A DNA stretch of 64,000 nt from Simonsiella sp051414845 (GCA_051414845.1 CP183313.1:1674001-1738000); one strand, 5' to 3'; positions 36,273 through 44,340 are shown, counted from the first letter of the stretch. Translations and numbers: made by a program. Notes: a model not told the origin generated them from the letters alone.

Positions 36273-36296
36273 AAGTAATTTCTTTCTTTATAATAA

Positions 36297-36785
36297 TTAT
36301 TGTTCTGCAGCAACCATATCAGCATACGTCTTTTCAATAGCTGCAATTTTATCACGCGCTGGTTTACGACGTACAGATGTATAACCAATTGTTTTACCAT
36401 TGCGAATATTAGGAATGACGGTTGCATATACCCAATAGAATGAACCATCTTTACGCAGATTTTTTACATAGCCATTCCATTTTTCACCACGATTAATCGT
36501 TTCCCACAAATCAGCAAAAGCAGCTTTTGGCATATCAGGATGGCGCAAAATCTCATGAGTTTGCCCAATAATTTCATCGCGATTCCAGCCACTCAACTGA
36601 ATAAAAGCATCATTAGCATGAGTAATCACACCTTGCAAGTCACTACGAGAAGTAATCAAACATCCGTCAGGAAATTCAACCTCAATATCCGTAACATAAA
36701 CAGTACGACCTTCACAATTAAAATAAGACATTACTACTTCACGAGCGGTCTGTGAAGGTCTATCCATTTCATGAATTTTGATCAT
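36297..36785 (-). CDS. Stand-alone Aer-type PAS domain protein
   Basis: A 162-residue cytoplasmic protein. Residues 1-45 form a short N-terminal region (SYFNCEGRTVYVTDIEVEFPDG). The PAS domain follows (ITSRSDLQGVITHANDAF, LSGWNRDEIIGQTHEILRHPDMP, GSFYWVYATVIPNI, YTSVRRKP). RHPDMP and NLRKDGSFYWV are typical of the aerotaxis receptor Aer, whose PAS binds FAD and senses redox state. No output domain is attached. The ATG at 36785 is preferred because GGAG lies seven bases upstream. It is 16 bases after the roadblock gene and probably co-transcribed with it. Confidence 0.85.
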   Translation of the reverse strand: MIKIHEMDRPSQTAREVVMSYFNCEGRTVYVTDIEVEFPDGCLITSRSDLQGVITHANDAFIQLSGWNRDEIIGQTHEILRHPDMPKAAFADLWETINRGEKWNGYVKNLRKDGSFYWVYATVIPNIRNGKTIGYTSVRRKPARDKIAAIEKTYADMVAAEQ

Positions 36786-36801
36786 TTGATTCTCCAATAA
36801 A

Positions 36802-37170
36802 TTAATAACCGCCTAATTTTTTAACATTTTCAGCTGCTTGACGTGCATAGAATAAAATCATACCTAATTTCGCTTCAGGTTTTGCAGTAATAACCAAAAC
36901 AGTTTCATCGCCTGCTTGAATCAACAAAATAAAACCATCATCCCCCTGCACGACAGTTTGTGTCATATTTCCGCAGGACAATTCTTTAGTGGCACGATTA
37001 CCTAAAGCCAACAAAGCGGCCGACATGCCACCAACACGGTCTGCATTAGTATCACGCTGCAGCACTGAGGCTACTGGCAAGCCATCTGTAGAAATGACCG
37101 CAGAAGCAGTAATATCCGGTGTTTCACTATTCAAATCATTTAAAATACTTTCGAGAACACGTAAATTCAT
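36802..37170 (-). CDS. MglB-like roadblock/LC7 domain protein
   Basis: A 122-residue protein of the roadblock/LC7 family with the usual ASAVISTDGLPVASVL strand pair, GGMSAALLALGNRATKEL helix, and a VVQGDDGFILLIQAGDETVLVITAKPEAKLG core. It differs clearly from the paralogue at 33221. Such proteins dimerise and act on Ras-like GTPases in MglA/MglB systems, but no GTPase gene is visible. The ATG at 37170 follows AGGACC; the longer frame to 37230 lacks support. First gene of roadblock-PAS-binding protein. Confidence 0.85.
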   Translation of the reverse strand: MNLRVLESILNDLNSETPDITASAVISTDGLPVASVLQRDTNADRVGGMSAALLALGNRATKELSCGNMTQTVVQGDDGFILLIQAGDETVLVITAKPEAKLGMILFYARQAAENVKKLGGY

Positions 37171-37573
37171 GATAGGTCCTAATGTAGATGTAGAATTAAA
37201 CAAAAATTTCAGGATTAAATGAAATATCAAAAATAACTATTTTTAAAAAATAAATTGAAGTCAAAAGCAATAATAAAATTAAAAATATCGAAAACCCAAA
37301 GTACCTAATTTAGATACAAATAGATTTTTTACTCAATATTTTCAATTGCAAAATGCCACTTCTGCTTACAAAAAGCAAAATAATTTAATTTTAATAATTT
37401 CTAAGGATAGAAAAGAATAATGACAAACTCCCGCCGGAATCATCACATTTACATATCTAATTGTTTTAAATTATATTTTTAGACATGCTTGATGTTGCTT
37501 TTAACTTACACAAATGAACGATAAAGAACAACGAGTAGTGGATTATTTCTCAAAGTAATCAAAATATTTATTT
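37171..37573. other. AT-rich region between PAS and roadblock genes
   Basis: No gene, DUS or recognised repeat was seen. The stretch is extremely AT-rich. It should hold the promoter of the roadblock-PAS-binding protein operon on the minus strand, and the 3' end of the upstream PAS transcript. A TAGTGGATTA string near 37536 recalls the end of a Correia element, but nothing else of such an element is present. Confidence 0.55.
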
Positions 37574-38095
37574 TTATTTATTACATTTTTCTTGCGCCAA
37601 CAATTCAGCATATAGATCAGTACACGCCTGAACTTGCTCACGCGATGGCTTTCGGCGTACAGAGGTATAACCTTCCAAAACCCCATGTCTAATATTGGGA
37701 ATTGCGGTTGCATAAACCCAATAAAAACCACCATCTTTACGTAAATTTTTTACGTATCCATGCCATTTTTCGCCTAGCTTTAATGTATCCCATAATCCCT
37801 TAAATGCAACCGCTGGCATATCAGGATGACGCAAAATGCTATGATGGCTACCAATTAACTCCTCGCGAGTCCAACCACTCATTAACACAAAAGCTTCATT
37901 TGCATGCGTAATCACACCATCAACAGTAGTGCGCGAAGTAATTAGGCGACCATCAGGAAACTGAGCTTCTTTTTCAGTGCAATAAACTGTATATGGTTCA
38001 CCGAAGTAGTTAATCATTTCAAACGTACGGTGCGCACTTTCAGGCTCAGGCATTTGTGGCTGCATACCCACAAGCTTATGTTCTGGATTGTTCAT
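37574..38095 (-). CDS. Second stand-alone Aer-type PAS domain protein
   Basis: A 173-residue paralogue of the PAS protein at 36297. It has the same layout: a short N-terminal region (NYFGEPYTVYCTEKEAQFPDG), then PAS (ITSRTTVDGVITHANEAF, MSGWTREELIGSHHSILRHPDMP, GGFYWVYATAIPNI, YTSVRRKPSREQ). It likely binds FAD and senses redox or oxygen. It has its own upstream region with an FNR-like site and is separated from the next gene by about 400 bases. GGTG precedes the ATG at 38095. Confidence 0.85.
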   Translation of the reverse strand: MNNPEHKLVGMQPQMPEPESAHRTFEMINYFGEPYTVYCTEKEAQFPDGRLITSRTTVDGVITHANEAFVLMSGWTREELIGSHHSILRHPDMPAVAFKGLWDTLKLGEKWHGYVKNLRKDGGFYWVYATAIPNIRHGVLEGYTSVRRKPSREQVQACTDLYAELLAQEKCNK

Positions 38096-38553
38096 AATTT
38101 AGGCACCATAAGTTTTTAGAATATTTTTTAACAATCTATAATTGGTTTGTTAAATTAAAGAAGCTTCACAATTTAACCAGAAAATCCTAATAAAAGAAAC
38201 AAAATTTAACACGATAGATATCAAAAATTGCATTTTATTTGACTTAAATCAAAAAAATAACTTCTTTTTCTGCTGCATAGTAAATATACTCAGCTTTTTA
38301 AGTATGAAAGATTACTGTCTAATATTTTTTAGCATAGCTTTAAAAAGTAGGCTAATTTATTATCATAAATTTTATTCACTTTTGAATTTTAATTAAGCTT
38401 AACTAAAATTTCATATCCTATTTTCTATCCTAAACATCTCTAACTTTAAAAAAAACAACAAACCGCGTAAAATGCGCCATATTTTTCTATTTTTACTTTT
38501 CAGGCAGCCTTTATTTTCAGGCAGCCTGAAATATTTTATTTTTGAGAAACCAA
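38096..38553. other. AT-rich divergent region between the PAS gene and lysS
   Basis: No gene was seen. It is strongly AT-rich from 38096 to about 38480; two DUS at 38500-38530 precede lysS. An FNR-like palindrome lies at 38239-38252. The region should carry promoters for both neighbours. Confidence 0.55.
38239..38252 (-). promoter_or_regulatory. FNR-like binding site upstream of the PAS gene
   Basis: TTGACTTAAATCAA matches the FNR consensus TTGAT-N4-ATCAA at nine of ten defined bases. It is centred about 150 bases before the PAS start codon. A TATCGT hexamer on the minus strand (38216-38211) is spaced suitably for an FNR-activated -10 box. The region is AT-rich, so chance occurrence is possible. 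Confidence 0.4.
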
Positions 38554-40068
38554 ATGACCGACCAAAACCAAAATCCCCAAATTGAAGAACAATTAGACGA
38601 AAACCAAATCATGGCAATTCGCCGCGAAAAATTGCACGAATTGCGCAAAAATGGCGTGGCGTACCCCAACGATTTCCGTCGCGACGCATTCGCTAGCGAT
38701 TTGCACACGCAATACGGCGAAATCAGCAAAGAAGAATTAGACCCACAAGAAATCCGCGTAAAAATCGCGGGACGCATGATGTTGAAACGCCAAATGGGTA
38801 AGGCGACTTTTGCCACGATTCAAGACGTTTCGGGGCAAATCCAATTATATTTGAACAATAAAGGCGTGAGCCAAGACGTGTTGGACGCGTTCAATCATTG
38901 GGACATGGGCGACATTGTCGGCGCAGAAGGCGTGTTGTTCAAAACCAATCACGGCGAATTGACGGTGCGCGTATCCGACATTCGTTTGCTGACAAAATCG
39001 TTGCGCCCTTTGCCGAGCAAATTTCATGGTTTGACCGACCAAGAAACCAAGTATCGCCAACGTTATGTGGATTTGATTGCGAATCCCGACAGCCGCGACA
39101 CGTTTATCAAACGCAGCCAAATTGTGCAAGCGATTCGCACGTTTATGGTAAACGAGCAATATTTAGAAGTGGAAACGCCGATGATGCATGCGATTCCTGG
39201 TGGCGCGGCGGCAAAACCGTTTGTGACGCATCACAATGCGTTGGATATGCCTTTGTATTTGCGGATTGCGCCCGAATTGTATTTGAAACGTTTGGTGGTG
39301 GGCGGTTTGGAGCGCGTGTTTGAAGTAAACCGCAATTTCCGCAACGAAGGCATGTCGGTGCGCCACAATCCTGAATTCACGATGATGGAATTTTACGAAG
39401 CGTTTTCGGATTACGAGCGCATGATGGAAATGACCGAAGGCGTAATCCGCGCAGCGTGTAACGCAGTTTCAGGCAGCCTGAAAATTTCGTATAACGGCAA
39501 AGAAGTGGACTTGGAAAGCCCGTTTGAGCGTTTAACGATTGTGGAAGCAATTAAAAAATTCAATCCGCATTACACTGATGAACAGTTGAACGATGAAGCG
39601 TGGCTGAAAACAGAAATCGTGAAACACGGCGAGAGCATTCCACACGCGAGCGGTTTGGGCAGCCTGCAACTGGCGTTGTTTGAAGGTTGCGCGGAGAGCA
39701 AGTTGTGGAACCCGACTTTTATCGTGGATTATCCTGTGGAAGTGTCGCCTCTGGCGCGTGAATCGGATGCGAAAAAGGGTTTAACGGAGCGTTTTGAGCT
39801 GTTTGTAGTGGGGCGCGAATTGGCGAACGGCTATTCGGAGTTGAACGACCCCGAAGACCAAGCGGCGCGTTTCAAAGCGCAAGTGGCGCAAAAAGACGCG
39901 GGCGACGACGAAGCCATGCACTACGACGCGGATTATATTCGTGCGATGGAATTTGGTTTGCCGCCAACGGGCGGTTGCGGCATTGGCATTGACCGTTTGG
40001 TGATGTTGCTGACGGACGCGCAGACGATTCGTGATGTGGTGTTGTTCCCGCAAATGCGCCCTGAATAA
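38554..40068 (+). CDS. lysS: Lysyl-tRNA synthetase, class II
   Basis: A 504-residue class II synthetase. The N-terminal OB-fold tRNA-binding domain is followed by motif 2 (FEVNRNFRNEGMSVRHNPEF, then MMEFYEAF) and motif 3 (GCGIGIDRLVMLLTD). GGAAAKPFVTHHNALD is the conserved motif 1 region. The ATG at 38554 has GAG eight bases upstream; an in-frame alternative start at 38542 lacks one. A DUS encodes VSGSLK in frame near 39470-39486, between motif 2 and motif 3. Confidence 0.95.
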   Translation: MTDQNQNPQIEEQLDENQIMAIRREKLHELRKNGVAYPNDFRRDAFASDLHTQYGEISKEELDPQEIRVKIAGRMMLKRQMGKATFATIQDVSGQIQLYLNNKGVSQDVLDAFNHWDMGDIVGAEGVLFKTNHGELTVRVSDIRLLTKSLRPLPSKFHGLTDQETKYRQRYVDLIANPDSRDTFIKRSQIVQAIRTFMVNEQYLEVETPMMHAIPGGAAAKPFVTHHNALDMPLYLRIAPELYLKRLVVGGLERVFEVNRNFRNEGMSVRHNPEFTMMEFYEAFSDYERMMEMTEGVIRAACNAVSGSLKISYNGKEVDLESPFERLTIVEAIKKFNPHYTDEQLNDEAWLKTEIVKHGESIPHASGLGSLQLALFEGCAESKLWNPTFIVDYPVEVSPLARESDAKKGLTERFELFVVGRELANGYSELNDPEDQAARFKAQVAQKDAGDDEAMHYDADYIRAMEFGLPPTGGCGIGIDRLVMLLTDAQTIRDVVLFPQMRPE

Positions 40069-40090
40069 TCATTCATCATGAAAACAATAC

Positions 40091-40142
40091 GGCGTTGTCA
40101 GCGACCTTATGTACTTATTCGTACACGGTGGTCGCTGACGCC
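40091..40142 (+). repeat. Long hairpin after lysS
   Basis: GGCGTTGTCAGCGACC (40091-40106) pairs with GGTCGCTGACGCC (40130-40142), leaving a three-base bulge. The loop holds GTAC palindromes. TTGTTTGTTTTTT follows, so it may act as the lysS terminator. It may also be a dispersed element, since its shape recalls the inner part of neisserial Correia sequences. Confidence 0.6.
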
Positions 40143-40198
40143 TTGTTTGTTTTTTCATTCTGAACGATTATGAATAAATACTTTCAGGCTGCCTGAAA

Positions 40199-40311
40199 GT
40201 ACACAACAAAACTTGGAGCGCGAACGTTCCCGTCCGCAAAGCAATATGTGGCATAAATTGAATGCGGACGAGGAAGTCCGCGCTCCAACTGGTAGCATTG
40301 TTGTCGTGTAC
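40199..40311. repeat. Intergenic element with GTACACRACAA ends and GGAGCGCG arms
   Basis: Left half 40199-40238 (GTACACAACAAAACTTGGAG, then CGCGAACGTTCCCGTCCGCA) and right half 40263-40311 (TGCGGACGAGGAAGTCCGCG ... TTGTTGTCGTGTAC) are inverted, with an 11-base insertion in the right half. DUS flank both ends. It is the most complete copy of a family also seen decayed at 2151-2428, 44150, 56400, 57420-57510 and 58470. Confidence 0.75.
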
Positions 40312-40350
40312 CAAAAGGCTGCCTGAAAATTGATTACTCATTGGAGCATT

Positions 40351-40947
40351 ATGTTTCCCATTAAATCCACTCTATATATGTTTTCAGGTAGCCTAATCCT
40401 TGCCGCCTGTACCAGTTTCCAAGCCCCCAAAAGCAATACTGCTTGGCAGGCGCAACGCGAATGGCAAACTTTCGCAGCTGATGGGCGCATGGGCGTGAAA
40501 GTGCAGGATAAAGGCTATTCCGCCAGCTTTGATTGGTTGCGCGAAATGGGCGTGGAAACCTTTGATGTGAACACGCCGCTAGGTAATACGGTTGGACAAT
40601 TATGTGCGGATAAACAAGGTTTTATCGCAGTAGACAGCGATAGAAAACGCTATGAAGCACAAACCGCTGCTGAATTGAGCCAACAATTATTGGGTTACGA
40701 ATTGCCGATTGAACATTTGTCAGTGTGGGCAAACGGCGAATGGGTGGCAAACGCGCCCTATCGCTTAAACGCAGACGGCACGCTGAATCAATACGGCTGG
40801 ACAATTGCGCGCGAAGCCAATGCTGACGGCACACCAACCGTTTTGCAGTTACACAATAAGCAATTAACGCTTAAATTATTGTTTAACCACATCAATCGCA
40901 CCCAAGGGCAGCCTGAAAAAAACAACTCATGCGCGGCGCGTCCCTAA
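40351..40947 (+). CDS. lolB: Outer membrane lipoprotein receptor LolB
   Basis: A 198-residue lipoprotein that inserts lipoproteins into the outer membrane, the last step of the Lol route. With ATG at 40351 (GGAG seven bases before) the signal is MFPIKSTLYMFSGSLILAAC with Cys20. WQTFAADGRMGVKVQDKGYSASF and QYGWTIAR are typical LolB segments. Its signal peptide contains FSGSL encoded by a DUS variant (TTTTCAGGTAGCCT). In many relatives ispE follows lolB; here dusB does. Confidence 0.85.
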   Translation: MFPIKSTLYMFSGSLILAACTSFQAPKSNTAWQAQREWQTFAADGRMGVKVQDKGYSASFDWLREMGVETFDVNTPLGNTVGQLCADKQGFIAVDSDRKRYEAQTAAELSQQLLGYELPIEHLSVWANGEWVANAPYRLNADGTLNQYGWTIAREANADGTPTVLQLHNKQLTLKLLFNHINRTQGQPEKNNSCAARP

Positions 40948-41041
40948 ATCATTACTCTCCCTACGCCAACATCAGCAAGGATTTATGCACAAAACATAAA
41001 TCCTTGCTTTCATTGATTTATTTCATAATTTATTGCCAATT

Positions 41042-42058
41042 ATGCCCATCATTCGTCCCATTCATCGAAATCTGCGCTTCCCCTGTACGCCCCAAATCGC
41101 CCTAGCCCCCATGGCAGGCATTACCGACAAACCCATGCGCCAGCTCGCCAAACAATTCGGTGCCACATGGACAGTCAGCGAAATGCTCAGCAGCGACCCC
41201 AGTCTACAACACACCCGCAAAAGCCTACAACGGCGCGACCACTATGGCGAAGCAGGCATCATCGTCGTACAAATCGCAGGCAGCGACCCCGAGCAACTCG
41301 CTCAAGCCGCGCGTTTAAATGTCGAGCATGGCGCACAAGTCATTGATATCAATATGGGTTGCCCCGCCAAAAAAGTCTGCAACGTCTTAGCAGGCAGCGC
41401 ATTATTGCAAAATGAACCCCTAGTTCAAGCCATCTTAAACACCGTAGTCCAAGCTGTTGATGTGCCCGTTACCCTCAAAACACGAATCGGCTGGGACGAC
41501 GACTACCGCAACATTCTCACCATCGCCAAAATGGCAGAACAAGCAGGCATCGCCGCACTCGCCATCCACGGACGCACACGCGCCCAAATGTACCGCGGCA
41601 ACGCCAGCTACGACTTAATTCAACAAGTACGCCAGCAAATCGACCTGCCCTTATGGGTAAACGGCGACATCGATTCGCCCCAAAAAGCCGCCCAAGTGCT
41701 TGCGCAAACAGGCGCAAACGGTGTCATGATAGGGCGCGCCGCACAAGGGCAACCATGGCTCTTCGCCGACATCGCCCATTATCTCAACACAGGAACAATC
41801 CCACCACGCCAAACTTTTCAGGCAGCCAGCGAAACTGCGCTCAATCATCTCGCCGCCATTTATGAATTCTACGGCGAACACGGCGCACGCATTGCCCGCA
41901 AACACATAGGCTGGTATCTACAAAGGCTGCCTGAAAGCGAACCCATTCGCCAATCCGCCAACCAAAGCGAATCGACTGCCGCGCAATATCAACTCATGGC
42001 AAACTATTTCGCCGAACAAGCGCAAAAATACGAATTCTGGCAACGCGATTACGATTAA
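41042..42058 (+). CDS. dusB: tRNA-dihydrouridine synthase, DusB family
   Basis: A 338-residue FMN-dependent enzyme reducing uridine to dihydrouridine in tRNA. APMAGITDKPMRQLAKQFGA opens the TIM barrel. INMGCPAKKVCN holds the catalytic Cys, and KTRIGWDDDYRN, IHGRTRAQMYRG, WVNGDIDSPQKA and GVMIGRAAQGQPWLF bind FMN and substrate. The ATG at 41042 follows a TTG that would add three residues. In many proteobacteria fis follows dusB; here a terminator comes directly after. Confidence 0.92.
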   Translation: MPIIRPIHRNLRFPCTPQIALAPMAGITDKPMRQLAKQFGATWTVSEMLSSDPSLQHTRKSLQRRDHYGEAGIIVVQIAGSDPEQLAQAARLNVEHGAQVIDINMGCPAKKVCNVLAGSALLQNEPLVQAILNTVVQAVDVPVTLKTRIGWDDDYRNILTIAKMAEQAGIAALAIHGRTRAQMYRGNASYDLIQQVRQQIDLPLWVNGDIDSPQKAAQVLAQTGANGVMIGRAAQGQPWLFADIAHYLNTGTIPPRQTFQAASETALNHLAAIYEFYGEHGARIARKHIGWYLQRLPESEPIRQSANQSESTAAQYQLMANYFAEQAQKYEFWQRDYD

Positions 42059-42062
42059 AAAC

Positions 42063-42093
42063 AAAAAAGTCGGATAAATTATCCGACTTTTTT
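42063..42093 (+). terminator. dusB terminator
   Basis: AAAAAAGTCGGATAA, A, TTATCCGACTTTTTT: a perfect stem with a T run a few bases after the stop codon. Confidence 0.92.
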
Positions 42094-42120
42094 GTTTTCA
42101 GGCTGCCTGAAAATACAAAC

Positions 42121-42303
42121 GTTCAGGCAGCCTAAAACCAATAATTTCGTCATTCCCACGCAGGCGGGAATCTATCGCCAATATTCATAAGCCTTTGATG
42201 AAAAATAGAAAATAAAAATCAGAGCTGGATTCCCGCCTGCGCGAGAATGATGATAGATGGAGCATTTCAGCGTTTCGCAAAGGTTTCAGCCTGAAACCTT
42301 TGC
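42121..42303. repeat. dRS3 pair in a mosaic intergenic element
   Basis: ATTCCCACGCAGGCGGGAAT (42152-42171) fits the neisserial dRS3 consensus ATTCCC-N8-GGGAAT exactly. ATTCCCGCCTGCGCGAGAAT (42229-42248) fits with one mismatch and is inverted relative to the first. The spacer carries CCTTTGATGAAAAATAGA, as in the element at 35221. The right end GCAAAGGTTTCAG abuts the next element in a perfect palindrome (42277-42303). Confidence 0.8.
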
Positions 42304-42446
42304 AAAATTAATAGCATTCTTGCATAAGGATGGATTTCATATCTGCCCTATTTTTTAATGAACGGAATTTCATGAGTAAAATTCCAACAGCAAAAAAGGC
42401 AGATATGAAATCTGCCCCTACCATTAGTGTTTTGCAAAGGTTTTAG
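42277..42446. repeat. Second mosaic element, GCAGATATGAAATCTGCC type
   Basis: The ends CTGAAACCTTTGCAAAA (42291) and TTTTGCAAAGGTTTTAG (42430) are inverted. Between them, GGATTTCATATCTGCC (near 42332) and GGCAGATATGAAATC (near 42398) form a long hairpin. The same interior occurs at 60263-60356. It abuts the dRS3 element on its left. Together the two fill the 414-base gap before the HAD gene, where no gene is seen. Confidence 0.75.
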
Positions 42447-42472
42447 CCTTTGCTCTGCTATTTTATTCACAT

Positions 42473-43285
42473 TCAGGCAGCCTGAACGTCTTCAATCACA
42501 CCTAAATCAACCAGCGCGCGGTAAATGCCGTCGTCAACGGCGGCGGGGCAGATGTGGTCGGCGATGGCTTTGAGCTCGGGTTCGCCGTTTGCCATAACCA
42601 CGCCAAAACCAGCGGCGGCAATCATTTCTAAGTCGTTTAAGCCGTCGCCAAATGCCATCGCATCGCTCATGTTTAAGCCTAATTTGTCTAAGGCTGCCTG
42701 AATGCCGCGTGCTTTGGAACCTTCTTTAGACAGGATGTCCACGCCAAATTCGTGCCAGCGAATCGGTTTTAAACTTTCAGGCAGCATGAAGTTGATTTCT
42801 TCATCTTTTTCAACAGGATAAAACGCGAGCATTTGATAAACAGGGCGCGTTTCTGGATGGGTCTTGTCTTCCACATAATCAATGCCCACAAACGCACAAG
42901 CATCTGTTAAATAAGGATTATTCAAGCCAACGCTCACGCCATCATCGGCAACAAAACCGTGTGCAATTTCTTTTTCGCGCAACTGGGCGGCGAAGTCCAT
43001 CACAGTATCTTTGTCCAATGGAAATGCGGTGAGCGTTTGCCCTTTATATTGAATGTATTGACCATTAATCGCCACCACCATGTCGATATTGTTGTCTTCA
43101 ATCAGTTGGCGCGCCAAAGGGGGCATGGTGGCGATGGTGCGACCTGTGGCAATCGCGGTGATGATGCCGCGCTTTTTCAATTCGGCGAGCGCGCGATAAG
43201 TGGATTCGGGAATGCGCTTTTCTGGTGTGATGTAAAGCGTGTTGTCAATGTCGAAAAAAATGATTTTAGGTTGTTGTTTTTGCAT
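42473..43285 (-). CDS. HAD-superfamily (Cof/YidA-like) sugar phosphatase
   Basis: A 270-residue HAD phosphatase with a type IIB cap. Motif I is FFDIDNTLY, motif II AIATGRT, and motif IV AFGDGLNDLEMIAAAGFGVVMANG. Such enzymes hydrolyse sugar phosphates or FMN, with broad specificity. The stop codon lies inside a DUS, so the protein ends VQAA. It starts 12 bases after the nadE stop and is probably co-transcribed with it. Confidence 0.88.
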   Translation of the reverse strand: MQKQQPKIIFFDIDNTLYITPEKRIPESTYRALAELKKRGIITAIATGRTIATMPPLARQLIEDNNIDMVVAINGQYIQYKGQTLTAFPLDKDTVMDFAAQLREKEIAHGFVADDGVSVGLNNPYLTDACAFVGIDYVEDKTHPETRPVYQMLAFYPVEKDEEINFMLPESLKPIRWHEFGVDILSKEGSKARGIQAALDKLGLNMSDAMAFGDGLNDLEMIAAAGFGVVMANGEPELKAIADHICPAAVDDGIYRALVDLGVIEDVQAA

Positions 43286-43297
43286 GATAACGTCCTT

Positions 43298-44089
43298 TCA
43301 GTGAAGTAAATTTTCGGGAATCTGGCACACAGGAATCGGCTGAATTTTGTGTTGCGTGGCGCGATTGAGGCGCACAAAAATATCGAACACTTCTTGTTGC
43401 CTGCCTGAAAAATCGTCGCGCGTTTTGCCTGCGGCAACTTGTGCCATCGCCCATTCTAATTCGGGATAAGTCGCGCCCATTTGTTGCTCGTCGGTACGCT
43501 CGCCGTCCCACAAACCATCGGTCGGCGCGGCTGCCTGAATGTCGGCATGGATGTTTAAATGTTTTGCTAATTCATAGACTTGGGTTTTGAGCAAGTCGGC
43601 AATCGGGCTGATGTCTACGCCACCATCGCCGTATTTGGTGAAGAAGCCCACGCCAAAATCTTCGACCTTGTTGCCTGTGCCTGCAACCAATAAGCCATTG
43701 ATTTGTCCGTAATAATAGAGGGTAGTCATGCGCAAACGTGAACGCGTGTTTGCCATGGCTAAATCTTGGTTTTCGGCTTTCAGGCTGCCTAAAACGGTGC
43801 GTTCAAATTGCTCGAACGTGGGCGTTAAATCTACGGTTTCGCCGCGCACGTTGGGATATTGAGCTTTGAGCTGCGCGATGTGTGCTTGTCCACGCTGTTG
43901 TTGGTCGGCTTTTTGGCGAATGGGCATGTCTAAACACAATAATTCCAAGCCTGTTTGCGCGCACAATGTGGACACCACCGCGGAATCAACTCCGCCTGAA
44001 ATGCCTATCACAAAACCTTTAACCTGCGCTTGCGTAGCGTAATCTTTGAGCCACGCGACAATGTGGTCAATAACGGCTTGGGTTTGCAT
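43298..44089 (-). CDS. nadE: NAD synthetase, ammonia-dependent
   Basis: A 263-residue enzyme making NAD from deamido-NAD, ammonia and ATP. The PP-loop is VIGISGGVDSAVVS. LVAGTGNKVEDFGVGFFTKYGDGGVDISPIADL is the conserved substrate loop, seen in parts on either side of NKVEDFGVGFF. It has no glutaminase domain. The ATG at 44089 follows AGGAGCGCAGC; a longer frame to 44128 is not needed. It is the last step of the pathway started by pncB. Confidence 0.92.
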   Translation of the reverse strand: MQTQAVIDHIVAWLKDYATQAQVKGFVIGISGGVDSAVVSTLCAQTGLELLCLDMPIRQKADQQQRGQAHIAQLKAQYPNVRGETVDLTPTFEQFERTVLGSLKAENQDLAMANTRSRLRMTTLYYYGQINGLLVAGTGNKVEDFGVGFFTKYGDGGVDISPIADLLKTQVYELAKHLNIHADIQAAAPTDGLWDGERTDEQQMGATYPELEWAMAQVAAGKTRDDFSGRQQEVFDIFVRLNRATQHKIQPIPVCQIPENLLH

Positions 44090-44149
44090 GCTGCGCTCCT
44101 GTACTTGCAAAAGTCTGCATAGTATCACGGATGGAGTTTTCAGGCAGCC

Positions 44150-44340
44150 TCATAGTACACGAGAAAACTCGAAGCGGACGCGGCTAATGCCTACATCATG
44201 GCAGTTTGTTGCCAAATTAGAGATTTGGACAAACTATCCAGCGTTCAAATGATTGTTTTGCGATTTATTCAAATATGTTTTGAAATGAAAGATTTGGAGA
44301 AGAGCTGCCTCCGCTCCATTTTAGATTTCAGGCAGCCTGA
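44150..44340. repeat. Decayed GTACAC/GGAGCG intergenic element upstream of nadE
   Basis: GCCTCATAGTACACGAGAAAACTCGAAGC (44148-44176, read in two parts) resembles the left end of the element at 24429. TCCGCTCCATTTT near 44308 resembles the right part of the GGAGCG family. The middle (GCGGCTAATG, ACAAACTATCCA) matches the remnant at about 2288-2330. No gene was seen in the 372-base gap 44090-44461. Confidence 0.5.

Noticed and set aside
35526..38095. MglA-type GTPase partner in the roadblock cluster
   Set aside because: No frame in the window carries P-loop GTPase motifs; P-loops seen belong to YbiT and RhlE.
41042..42093. dusB-fis operon
   Set aside because: A strong terminator follows dusB directly and the next gene is on the opposite strand; no fis-like frame is present.
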